This document shows, one piece after another, positions 1 to 6,025 of a DNA stretch of 12,100 nt (positions are counted from its first letter, which is position 1; each line of letters opens with the position of its first letter). This stretch comes from Thermoleophilia bacterium (lineage in GTDB: Bacteria; Actinomycetota; Thermoleophilia; Gaiellales; Gaiellaceae), in contig JAERMP010000039.1 of NCBI GenBank assembly GCA_016844515.1, positions 1-12,100 of the forward strand. The letters are read 5' to 3'. Both the position numbers and the translations under genes were made by a program. The notes under the pieces are model-generated. The model saw only the letters and a program-made list of their open reading frames with translations, was not told where the DNA came from and ran no database searches.

Positions 1-1
1 C

Positions 2-70
2 TCGCTCAACGTCTCGGTCGCCGCTGCCGTCCTCCTCTACGAGGCGCGGCGCCAGCGCACGACCTCGTAG
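2..70 (+). CDS. rlmB: RlmB/TrmH-family 23S rRNA 2'-O-methyltransferase, C-terminal end only
   Basis: Only the last 22 codons and a TAG stop are in the window; the gene enters from the left edge. The visible residues SLNVSVAAAVLLYEARRQR match the conserved C-terminal motif of SpoU-fold (knotted) rRNA ribose methyltransferases, where the SLNVSVA turn takes part in the SAM-binding knot. Family knowledge: RlmB 2'-O-methylates a guanosine in 23S rRNA. The next two genes, yacP and sigH, follow rlmB in the same order in Bacillus, which supports this assignment over other SpoU paralogues. The final Ser codon and the stop lie inside a palindromic repeat (65-116), so the original C-terminus may have been altered by its insertion. 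Confidence 0.8.
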   Translation, partial: SLNVSVAAAVLLYEARRQRTTS

Positions 71-116
71 GGGCGAGCCAAGCCTCGCCTGGGCCGGGCG
101 AGCCCGGCCCCTACGA
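65..116. repeat. cloverleaf-like intergenic palindromic repeat
   Basis: Outer arms 65-74 (TCGTAGGGGC) and 107-116 (GCCCCTACGA) are perfect 10-bp complements. Inside them are two further hairpins. One has arms GGCGAG (72-77) and CTCGCC (84-89). The other has arms GGGCCGGGC (91-99) and GCCCGGCCC (102-110). The inner arms partly overlap the outer ones, so alternative folds compete. This nested layout resembles REP or MITE-like dispersed palindromic units. It overlaps the rlmB stop codon and ends 19 bp before the yacP start. There is no T-tract, so it is not a canonical intrinsic terminator. Whether it is dispersed in the genome cannot be seen from this window. Confidence 0.7.
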
Positions 117-135
117 CCGCAGGCAGGATGTGCAC

Positions 136-582
136 ATGGCTGATCCGACCCTGTACCTCTTCGACGGCTACAACCTGCTCCACGCCGGGGAGTTCTCCGA
201 CCGTGCGGAGCTGACGAACTTACTCGCGAGCTTCGTCGCGAGCAGAGGGGTACGCGGCGTCGTCGTCTTCGACGGCGTCGGGGACGAGCGCGAGATCGGC
301 CCGCTCTCCGTCCGCTTCGCAGCCCATGCCGACGACGTGCTCGAGCGGCTGGCCGCCGAGAATCGCGCGTCGGAGCTTGTCTGCGTCGTCTCCACCGACT
401 CTCTGGTGCGGAGGACCTCCGGCCAGGAGGTGCGCAAGCAGACATCGGCAGCCTTCCTCGCAGACCTCGAGCCCGTAAGCCACACGGAGCGCGAGCAGAG
501 AGGGGCCGGGGGGCGCGTGGGCGACCGTCTCGACGCCGAGACGCGCGAGCGCCTCGAGCGGCTGCGCCGCGGCGAGCAGTAG
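136..582 (+). CDS. yacP: YacP/Rae1-like NYN-domain (PIN-like) endoribonuclease
   Basis: The 148-residue protein is one NYN domain. It carries the expected acidic residues: D10 in LFDGYNLL (with N13), D46 in VVVFDG, D66 after HA, and D88 in VVSTDSLVRR, which together would form a PIN-like metal site. Family knowledge: Bacillus YacP (Rae1) cuts mRNA in a ribosome-dependent way, and its gene sits between rlmB and sigH as here. ATG at 136 is chosen because CAGGA at 124-128 lies 7 nt upstream; an in-frame GTG at 130 would be too close to it. The protein is slightly shorter than the Bacillus one (about 170 residues) but the core looks complete. The C-terminus is charged (RERLERLRRGEQ) and may contact RNA or the ribosome, which is inference. 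Confidence 0.85.
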   Translation: MADPTLYLFDGYNLLHAGEFSDRAELTNLLASFVASRGVRGVVVFDGVGDEREIGPLSVRFAAHADDVLERLAAENRASELVCVVSTDSLVRRTSGQEVRKQTSAAFLADLEPVSHTEREQRGAGGRVGDRLDAETRERLERLRRGEQ

Positions 583-597
583 CTCGCGACGTGCAGG

Positions 598-611
598 CGA
601 ACATATGTTCT
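598..611. promoter_or_regulatory. predicted LexA (SOS/Cheo-type) operator
   Basis: CGAACATATGTTCT contains the perfect 12-bp palindrome GAACATATGTTC (599-610). Its two GAAC/GTTC half-sites are spaced by ATAT, which fits the Gram-positive LexA consensus CGAAC-N4-GTTCG except for the last base of the right flank. It lies 15 bp after the yacP stop and about 150 bp before the sigH start. It is about 28 bp upstream of my best sigH promoter candidate, so direct overlap with a promoter is not shown. LexA is not encoded here; binding is inferred from sequence only. Confidence 0.6.
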
Positions 612-638
612 TAGCATTCTGGAGTTTTCGCAAAGCAC

Positions 639-667
639 TTGTAACGCTCGGCGGATAGTGCTAGGTT
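639..667 (+). promoter_or_regulatory. candidate sigH promoter
   Basis: TTGTAA (639-644) and TAGGTT (662-667) are spaced by 17 bp. The second box fits the loose actinobacterial -10 pattern TANNNT. A start near 674 would give a leader of roughly 90 nt before the sigH ATG. No stable leader fold is evident. The -10 match is weak. Confidence 0.35.
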
Positions 668-761
668 CTCCCTCAACTTCAAGGTGAGACTTGAGCTGGC
701 AGCTGTGTTCGACCCGCTCAGGTGAACCGCACAACGACGCAGTAACCACGGGGGTATTGCG

Positions 762-1427
762 ATGGCCGTCCGCACCGCCGCAGCACCGAAGACCGCTCAG
801 AAAGTTCAACGAGAGCTTGAGGATCTGCAGCTCGTGATGAAGGCGCGAAACGGAAGCCAGGAGGCGCTGGACGCGCTCATGCGGAGATACACGGGCTTCG
901 TTCGATTGAAGGCGAGCTCGTACTTTCTGGCCGGCGGCGACAGCGACGACCTGATTCAAGAAGGGATGATCGGTCTGTACAAGGCGATGCGCGACTTTCG
1001 CCCGGACAAGGAGACCTCGTTCCGCAGCTTCGCTGAGCTCTGTGTCACGCGGCAGATTATTACCGCGATCAAGACCGCCACGCGCTTCAAGCACTCACCT
1101 CTGAACACCTACGTCTCGTTCAGTCATACGCCCGCGGGACAGGAGTCCGAGGGCGACTGCACGCTCGGTGACGCGCTTCCCGGGCCGAGCGTCAACGACC
1201 CATCGGTCTGCGTGATCTCGACCGAAGAGCTGCAGAGCCTCGTCGGCTGTCTCGGCACCGGTCTCTCGTCGCTCGAGTCGGAGGCGCTGACCCTCTACCT
1301 CGAGGGGAACTCCTACGAGCAGATGGCGGAAGACCTCGCCTGCGACACGAAGACGATCGACAACGCGCTCCAGCGCGTCAAGCGGAAGATCCTCGCGCAC
1401 CAGAAGACGCGCGAGGTGCTCGCGTAA
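762..1427 (+). CDS. sigH: SigH-type alternative RNA polymerase sigma factor
   Basis: This 221-residue sigma-70-family protein resembles Bacillus stationary-phase SigH. Region 2 spans about residues 33-115, with the core-binding and -10-reading segments DDLIQEGMIGLYKAMRDF (62-79), TSFRSFAELCVTRQIITAIK and FKHSPLNTYVSF. Region 4 with its helix-turn-helix covers about 165-212 (LYLEGNSYEQMAEDL, then NALQRVKRKI). The linker has only region-3-like remnants. ATG at 762 has GGGGG at 750-754, 7 nt upstream. It follows rlmB and yacP as in Bacillus, but no anti-sigma factor is adjacent. A LexA-type box and a candidate promoter lie in the 180-bp leader region. In a probable non-sporulating actinobacterium its role is unknown; stationary-phase or stress transcription is the likely guess. 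Confidence 0.85.
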   Translation: MAVRTAAAPKTAQKVQRELEDLQLVMKARNGSQEALDALMRRYTGFVRLKASSYFLAGGDSDDLIQEGMIGLYKAMRDFRPDKETSFRSFAELCVTRQIITAIKTATRFKHSPLNTYVSFSHTPAGQESEGDCTLGDALPGPSVNDPSVCVISTEELQSLVGCLGTGLSSLESEALTLYLEGNSYEQMAEDLACDTKTIDNALQRVKRKILAHQKTREVLA

Positions 1428-1444
1428 GGTCGCAATTCGCCTGA

Positions 1445-1517
1445 AGCCGGAGGCGGGACTCGAACCCACGGCCTGCCGCTTACAAGGCGGCTGCTCTACC
1501 AACTGAGCTACTCCGGC
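1445..1517 (-). tRNA. tRNA-Thr(UGU)
   Basis: Read on the minus strand, the 73-nt cloverleaf has acceptor arms GCCGGAG and CTCCGGC and D-arm GCTC/GAGC. The anticodon stem is GCCGC/GCGGC with loop CTTGTAA, so the anticodon is TGU (plus-strand positions 1482-1484). The T-arm is GTGGG TTCGAGT CCCGC with one G-U pair. The discriminator is U and CCA is not encoded. It lies convergent to sigH, with 17 bp between the sigH stop and its 3' end. A possible -10 box, TACCAT (1532-1527 on the minus strand), precedes it, but I see no good -35. Confidence 0.95.
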
Positions 1518-1573
1518 GCTCTCCGGATGGTAGACGCGGTGGCTGCGGACTTCGTCTTTCAGCAAGGCAAGTG

Positions 1574-1603
1574 TGTCCAAATCGCCACAGACCTGTGCAT
1601 AAT
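1574..1603 (+). promoter_or_regulatory. gabT operon promoter with an embedded palindromic operator
   Basis: CATAAT (1598-1603) matches TATAAT at five of six positions. It lies 6 nt before the GTG at 1610, so transcription would start at or next to the start codon (leaderless). A weak -35, TGTCCA (1574-1579), sits 18 bp upstream. The spacer contains the palindrome CACAGACCTGTG (1586-1597; 5-bp arms, 2-bp centre) touching the -10. That position suits a repressor, perhaps one sensing a polyamine or GABA; the regulator is unknown. Confidence 0.5.
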
Positions 1604-1609
1604 CGCGCC

Positions 1610-2881
1610 GTGTCCGTGAAGGAAGGGACTCAGGCCGAGAAGATCGCAGCCGCGCGGGCGCGCTACGTCGCCCCGGGCGCAACCACGCCACGCCTCGTCG
1701 TCGCAGGGGCCGAGGGCGCGCGGATCACCGACGTCGACGGCAACTCGTACATCGACTTTGCAGGCGGTATCGGGTGCCAGAACGCCGGGCATCGTCACGC
1801 AGCGGTGGTCGAGGCCGTCAAGGAGCAGGCCGACCGTTACCTGCATCAGTGCTTCATCGTCGGCACGTACGAGCCGTACGTCGAGGTCTGTCGGCGACTG
1901 GCCGAGCTCTCTCCCTGTGGAAAGGGCGAGCAGCGCACACTCCTGGTGAACTCCGGTGCCGAGGCGGTCGAGAACGCGGTCAAGATCGCGCGCTCGGCGA
2001 CCGGCCGGCAGGCGGTCGTCGTCTTCGACGGTGCGTTCCATGGCCGGACGCTCCTCGCGATGACGATGACGAGCAAGGTGAAGCCGTACAAGGCCGGCTT
2101 CGGCCCGTTCGCGCCCGAGGTCTACCGGGCACCGGCGCCGTACCTGTACCACGGCATCTCGTCCGACGACGCGATCGCGGCGCTGGAGCACGTGTTCAAG
2201 GCCGACGTTGATCCCTCGACCGTCGCGTGCGTGGTTCTCGAGCCCGTGCAGGGGGAGGGTGGCTTCGTCGCGATGCCCCCGGATTATCCGGCGCGCCTGC
2301 AGGAGCTCTGCCGGTCGCACGGGATCCTGTACGTCGACGACGAAGTGCAATCCGGTGTCGGACGCACGGGCACGATGTGGGCGATCGAGCAGTACGAGGG
2401 CGTCGAGCCGGACATTCTCATCTCGGGAAAGTCGATCGGCGGCGGTCTCCCGCTCGCGGGCGTAACGGGTCGCGCGGAGATCATGGACGCCGTGCCGCCC
2501 GGCGGCCTCGGAGGCACGTTCGGCGGGAATCCACTCTCCTGCGCGGCGGCGCTCGCCGTCCTCGAAATCGTCGCCGACCCGGAGTTCCTTGCCGGCGCAC
2601 GCCAGCTCGGCGAGACGCTCCGCGGCCGCCTCGAAGCGCTCGCCGGTCGTCACTCTGAGATCGGCGAGGTCCGCGGGCTCGGTTCCATGCTCGCCTTCGA
2701 GTTCGCAGAGCGTTCTCCCGATCACGCGACGGCAGTCGTCTCGGCTGCGTTCGACCGCGGGCTCGTGCTCCTCTCCTGCGGCCTTTACGGGAATGTGATT
2801 CGCCTGCTGCCGCCGCTGAATATCGCTGCGGACGAACTCGACGAGGGTCTCGCGATCCTGGAGGAGTCGCTTGGGGTCTAA
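1610..2881 (+). CDS. gabT: 4-aminobutyrate (GABA) aminotransferase, class III PLP enzyme
   Basis: The protein transfers the amino group of GABA to 2-oxoglutarate, giving succinate semialdehyde. Class III landmarks are present (GTG 1610 as residue 1): the phosphate-binding segment NSGAEAVENAVKIAR; the cofactor aspartate D244 in DDEVQSGVGRTG; the Schiff-base lysine K274 in SGKSIGGGLPLAGVTGR; and GGLGGTFGGNPLSCAAAL. The C-terminal stretch LVLLSCGLYGNVIRLLPPL also follows bacterial GabT closely, which favours GABA over acetylornithine as substrate. The start is uncertain: GTG at 1571, 1610 and 1616 are all in frame. I prefer 1610 because the -10 CATAAT places transcription start there; no Shine-Dalgarno is visible. 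It overlaps the downstream ATPase gene by 11 nt. This link to a polyamine-type importer suggests putrescine or GABA catabolism, although gabD and putrescine-degrading enzymes are not in the window. Confidence 0.85.
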   Translation: MSVKEGTQAEKIAAARARYVAPGATTPRLVVAGAEGARITDVDGNSYIDFAGGIGCQNAGHRHAAVVEAVKEQADRYLHQCFIVGTYEPYVEVCRRLAELSPCGKGEQRTLLVNSGAEAVENAVKIARSATGRQAVVVFDGAFHGRTLLAMTMTSKVKPYKAGFGPFAPEVYRAPAPYLYHGISSDDAIAALEHVFKADVDPSTVACVVLEPVQGEGGFVAMPPDYPARLQELCRSHGILYVDDEVQSGVGRTGTMWAIEQYEGVEPDILISGKSIGGGLPLAGVTGRAEIMDAVPPGGLGGTFGGNPLSCAAALAVLEIVADPEFLAGARQLGETLRGRLEALAGRHSEIGEVRGLGSMLAFEFAERSPDHATAVVSAAFDRGLVLLSCGLYGNVIRLLPPLNIAADELDEGLAILEESLGV

Positions 2882-3902
2882 CGGTGCGCCGGACATCAGT
2901 GTCCGAGGCCTGACCAAGCGGTACGGAGATGTGGTCGCGGTCGACGCCATCGATCTCGACATCGCTCCCGGAGAGTTCTTCACGATGCTCGGCCCTTCCG
3001 GCTCGGGAAAGACGACAACGCTCAGAATGATCGCGGGCTTCGAGACCCCCGACGAAGGGACGATCGAGCTCGCCGGAGAGGACGTCTCGCGCCTGCCGCC
3101 GTACGATCGGCCGGTCAACACGGTCTTTCAGGACTACGCGCTCTTCCCGCACATGACCGTGCAGCAGAACGTGGAGTACGGCTTGATGGTGAAGAAGGTG
3201 AAAAAGGGGGAGAGGCGCGAGCGCGCGGGGGAGGCGCTCGAGATGGTGCGGCTCAGCTCACACGGAGATCGCAAGCCGTCTCAGCTGTCAGGTGGCCAGC
3301 GCCAGCGTGTCGCGCTCGCGCGTGCAATCGTGAATCGTCCAAGAGTGCTCCTCCTCGACGAGCCGCTCGGTGCGCTCGACTTCAAGCTCCGCCAGGAGAT
3401 GCAGATCGAGCTCAAGGTGATCCAGCGCGAGGTCGGGATCACGTTCGTCTACGTCACGCACGACCAGGAAGAGGCGCTGACGATGTCGGACCGCCTTGCC
3501 GTCTTCAACCAGGGGCGCATCGAGCAGATCGGGCCGCCGGCCGAGGTGTACGAGCATCCCGAAAGCGAGTTCATCGCCGGCTTCGTCGGTGTGTCGAACG
3601 TGATCGAGCGGGACGGGCGACGCTACACGGTTAGACCTGAGAAGATCAACATCTTGATGAACGGGCAGGAGCCGCAGGCAGGCGCGCACGTCGAGCAGGG
3701 GCTCGTTCGCGACGTTCAGTACGTCGGGCCTGTGACTCGCTATCACGTCACGCTCGACAGAGGCGGCGAGCTTCAGGTGCTCGCGCAGAACCTCGAAGAA
3801 GGCTCGAGCGACGTGCTCGAGGCGAAAGGACGCCGGGTTTCGCTCGAGTGGCGCCCGGAGCAGGAATCGATCATCAACGAGTTGGAGGGAGGATCTGAAT
3901 GA
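2871..3902 (+). CDS. ydcT: YdcT/PotA-type polyamine ABC importer ATPase
   Basis: This cytoplasmic ATPase of 343 residues powers the importer encoded downstream. It has Walker A GPSGSGKTT (41-49), Q-loop Q87 in VFQDYALFPH, signature LSGGQ (139-143), Walker B VLLLDEP (159-165) and switch His197 in YVTHDQ. A C-terminal TOBE-like region follows (about 250-340, starting near YTVRPEKINIL). The layout and length match PotA and E. coli YdcT. It starts at TTG 2871 inside the end of gabT, with GAGGAG at 2861-2866, so translation is probably coupled. The GTG at 2884 is out of frame. It ends in an ATGA overlap with the binding-protein gene. A short inverted repeat (2890-2905, 6-bp arms CGGACA/TGTCCG) lies in its first codons. 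Confidence 0.9.
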   Translation: MGSNGAPDISVRGLTKRYGDVVAVDAIDLDIAPGEFFTMLGPSGSGKTTTLRMIAGFETPDEGTIELAGEDVSRLPPYDRPVNTVFQDYALFPHMTVQQNVEYGLMVKKVKKGERRERAGEALEMVRLSSHGDRKPSQLSGGQRQRVALARAIVNRPRVLLLDEPLGALDFKLRQEMQIELKVIQREVGITFVYVTHDQEEALTMSDRLAVFNQGRIEQIGPPAEVYEHPESEFIAGFVGVSNVIERDGRRYTVRPEKINILMNGQEPQAGAHVEQGLVRDVQYVGPVTRYHVTLDRGGELQVLAQNLEEGSSDVLEAKGRRVSLEWRPEQESIINELEGGSE

Positions 3903-5116
3903 AGGTACGCAAGGTACGCGTCGCCCGGTGGGCCGCGCTCGGCCTGCTCGTGGGGGCGCTCAGTGTGGTCGCTGCTGGATGCGGCGGAGACGACGGAGGA
4001 TCGGGGGCGAGCACCGAGATCGAAGGCCTCGGCACCTCGCTCGAGGAGATAGCGGCGAACGGTAAGACGGAGGGCAAGGTCGACCTCGTGGCGTGGGCGT
4101 ACTACGTCGAGGACGGCTCGAACGATCCGAATGCCGACTGGGTGACCGGCTTCGAGAAGGACACGGGGTGCGACGTGTCGGTGAAGGTTGCGGGCACGTC
4201 CGACGAGATGGTGACGCTGATGAAGACCGGTCAGTACGACGGTATATCGGCTTCGGGCAACGCGTCGCTGAGGCTCGTCGCCGGCGGCGACGTCGCGCCG
4301 GTGAACCTCGACCTCGTCCCGAACCACGCGGACATCTTCGAGGACTTGAAGAACCAGCCGTACAACACGGTTGACGGTGTGCCGTACGGGATCCCGCACG
4401 GGCGCGGCGCCAACGTGCTCATGTATCGGACGGACGTCGTCAAGCCTGCACCCGACAGCTGGAGCGTTGTCTTCGACCCCAACTCCCCGTACAAGGGGAA
4501 GGTCACGGCGTACAACGATTCCGTCTACATCGCCGACGCTGCCGTGTACCTGATGGCGACGCAGCCGGACCTCAACATCACGAACCCATACGAGCTCGAC
4601 GAGGAGCAGTTCCAGGCCGCGGTCGACCTGCTGAAGACGCAGGCGACGATCATCGGCGAGTACTGGAGCGACTACGTCAAGCAGGAGTCGTCGTTCACGT
4701 CCGGCAACAGCGTCGTCGGCACGACTTGGCAGTCCGTCACGAACTTCCTCAAGGGCGAGAAGGTGCCGGTCGAGTCGGTCACCCCGAAAGAAGGGGCGAC
4801 GGGCTGGTCGGACACCTGGATGATCAATTCCAAGGCCGCCCACCCCAACTGCATGTACCTCTGGATGAACCACATCGTCAGTCCGCAGACGAATGCGACC
4901 CAGACGGAGTACTACGGGGAAGCGCCTTCGAACTCGAAGTCGTGCGCCCTCATGTCGGACCCGGAGTTCTGCACGAACTACCACGCGGACGATCCGGCCT
5001 ACTGGGAGAGCGTCTACTACTGGATCACGCCAGTGGCCGACTGCGGCGACGACCGCGGGGAGGTGTGCAAGGACCACAGCGAGTGGGTCCAGGCGTGGAC
5101 CGAGATTCGGGGGTAG
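3899..5116 (+). CDS. ydcS: YdcS-type polyamine-binding lipoprotein of the ABC importer
   Basis: This 405-residue extracytoplasmic solute-binding protein begins with a basic n-region and a hydrophobic core, then VAAGC with the lipidated cysteine at 28. A Gly/Asp/Ser linker follows. The domain from about residue 60 is a COG0687 (PotD-like) fold. Stretches such as WVTGFEKDTGC and GTSDEMVTLM resemble E. coli YdcS closely. By memory alignment to PotD, the polyamine-contacting residues have counterparts: W66 and Y69 in WAYYVEDG, W277 in GTTWQSV, and W303/D305 in GWSDTW. A polyamine is therefore a good ligand guess. Six cysteines (91, 318, 349, 358, 382, 390) lie in the exported domain and could form disulfides. 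GGAGGGAGG at 3884-3892 is a strong ribosome site before the ATG, which overlaps the ATPase stop as ATGA. Confidence 0.9.
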   Translation: MKVRKVRVARWAALGLLVGALSVVAAGCGGDDGGSGASTEIEGLGTSLEEIAANGKTEGKVDLVAWAYYVEDGSNDPNADWVTGFEKDTGCDVSVKVAGTSDEMVTLMKTGQYDGISASGNASLRLVAGGDVAPVNLDLVPNHADIFEDLKNQPYNTVDGVPYGIPHGRGANVLMYRTDVVKPAPDSWSVVFDPNSPYKGKVTAYNDSVYIADAAVYLMATQPDLNITNPYELDEEQFQAAVDLLKTQATIIGEYWSDYVKQESSFTSGNSVVGTTWQSVTNFLKGEKVPVESVTPKEGATGWSDTWMINSKAAHPNCMYLWMNHIVSPQTNATQTEYYGEAPSNSKSCALMSDPEFCTNYHADDPAYWESVYYWITPVADCGDDRGEVCKDHSEWVQAWTEIRG

Positions 5117-6019
5117 TTGAGCTCGATCGGTAACGCCGAGGCGCCGCCCCGGGTGACCCTGGGGCGGCGCTTCTCCACCTATCTCTACCGGCGGCCCCGC
5201 CTACGGCTCGCTGGGCTTCTCGCGACGCCGGTCGGCTGGCTCGGCATCGCCTACCTCGGCTCGCTGGCTGTGCTGCTCGTGGCGGCGTTCTGGCGCCTCG
5301 ATCCACTCGGTGTCGAGATCGTCCACGACTTCAGCCTGCACAACTTCCGGACGCTCGTCGAGGAGCCCGTCTATCGGACGATCACGCTGCGGACGGCCGG
5401 CACCGCGCTCGCCGTGACGATCACCGACGCCGTGCTCGCGTTCCCCATCGCCTACTACATGGCCCGTATCGCGACGCCGCGAGCGAGGGCCGCTCTCGTC
5501 GTGGCGGTCCTCACGCCTCTCTGGGCGAGCTATCTGGTGAAGATCTACGCCTGGCGGATCATCCTCCAGGAGGACGGACTCTTGAACTGGGCGCTCGATC
5601 CCATCGGTCTCTCGGGGCCGGGGTTCGGGAAGTACGCCCTCTGGCTCGTCTTCTCGTACCTCTGGCTTCCCTTCATGATCCTGCCCATCTACGCAGGGCT
5701 CGAGCGGTTGCCGAGCTCGCTGCTCGAGGCTTCGGCTGATCTCGGCGCCAGCGGCTTTCGGACGTTCCGTAGCGTGGTCCTGCCGATTGCCTTCCCGTCT
5801 GTCGTCGCCGGTTCGATCTTCACCTTCTCGCTCACGCTCGGCGACTACATCGCCCCGCAGATCGTCGGCACGCGGCAGTTCATTGGCAACGTCGTCTACG
5901 CGAACGTCGGCGTGGCTGGCAACCTGCCGCTCGCCGCGGCGTTCGCCACCGTGCCGGTGATGATCATGATCGTCTACCTCTTGCTCGCTCGGCGGGCAGG
6001 AGCGTTCGAGAGCCTGTAG
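5117..6019 (+). CDS. ydcU: YdcU/PotB-type ABC importer permease
   Basis: This 300-residue membrane permease has about six membrane segments (near 33-58, 93-115, 124-146, 172-195, 225-246 and 270-292). The cytoplasmic EAA loop EASADLGASGFRTFRSVVLP (204-223) docks on the ATPase. Segments such as PLWASYLVKIYAW, SYLWLPFMILP and SIFTFSLTLGDYIAPQIVG follow the PotB/YdcU family closely. The first codon is taken as TTG 5117, immediately after the ydcS TAG, with a G-run at 5109-5113. An in-frame GTG at 5153 is the alternative, but it sits in the loop of a strong hairpin (5141-5170) and has no ribosome site. It probably pairs with the next gene product to form a heterodimeric channel. Confidence 0.9.
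   Translation: MSSIGNAEAPPRVTLGRRFSTYLYRRPRLRLAGLLATPVGWLGIAYLGSLAVLLVAAFWRLDPLGVEIVHDFSLHNFRTLVEEPVYRTITLRTAGTALAVTITDAVLAFPIAYYMARIATPRARAALVVAVLTPLWASYLVKIYAWRIILQEDGLLNWALDPIGLSGPGFGKYALWLVFSYLWLPFMILPIYAGLERLPSSLLEASADLGASGFRTFRSVVLPIAFPSVVAGSIFTFSLTLGDYIAPQIVGTRQFIGNVVYANVGVAGNLPLAAAFATVPVMIMIVYLLLARRAGAFESL
5141..5170 (+). promoter_or_regulatory. strong RNA hairpin at the ydcS-ydcU junction
   Basis: Arms GCGCCGCCCC (5141-5150) and GGGGCGGCGC (5161-5170) are perfectly complementary. The inner GGG TGA CCC extends the stem to 13 bp with one bulged T. It lies 25-54 nt into ydcU, just after the binding-protein gene. There is no following T-tract, so it is not a classical terminator. It may instead protect the 3' end of the ydcS mRNA or slow permease translation, giving more binding protein than permease. 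This function is inferred. Confidence 0.5.
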
Positions 6020-6025
6020 TCCGCC

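Noticed and set aside
168..1094. Minus-strand open frame of 308 codons opposite yacP and sigH
   Set aside because: It covers two recognised genes plus their regulatory region, is Ser/Arg-rich and has no domain.
1095..1691. Minus-strand open frame of 198 codons across the tRNA
   Set aside because: It contains the classic artefact translation of a tRNA (GVAQLVEQPPCKRQAVGSS) and is antisense to sigH and gabT; it has no family features.
1559..3121. Minus-strand open frame of 520 codons opposite gabT
   Set aside because: GC-rich shadow of gabT and the ATPase gene; its translation is Arg/Asp/His-rich with no recognisable domain.
3773..5077. Minus-strand open frame of 434 codons opposite ydcS
   Set aside because: Shadow of the binding-protein gene; composition dominated by Arg and Val and no motifs.
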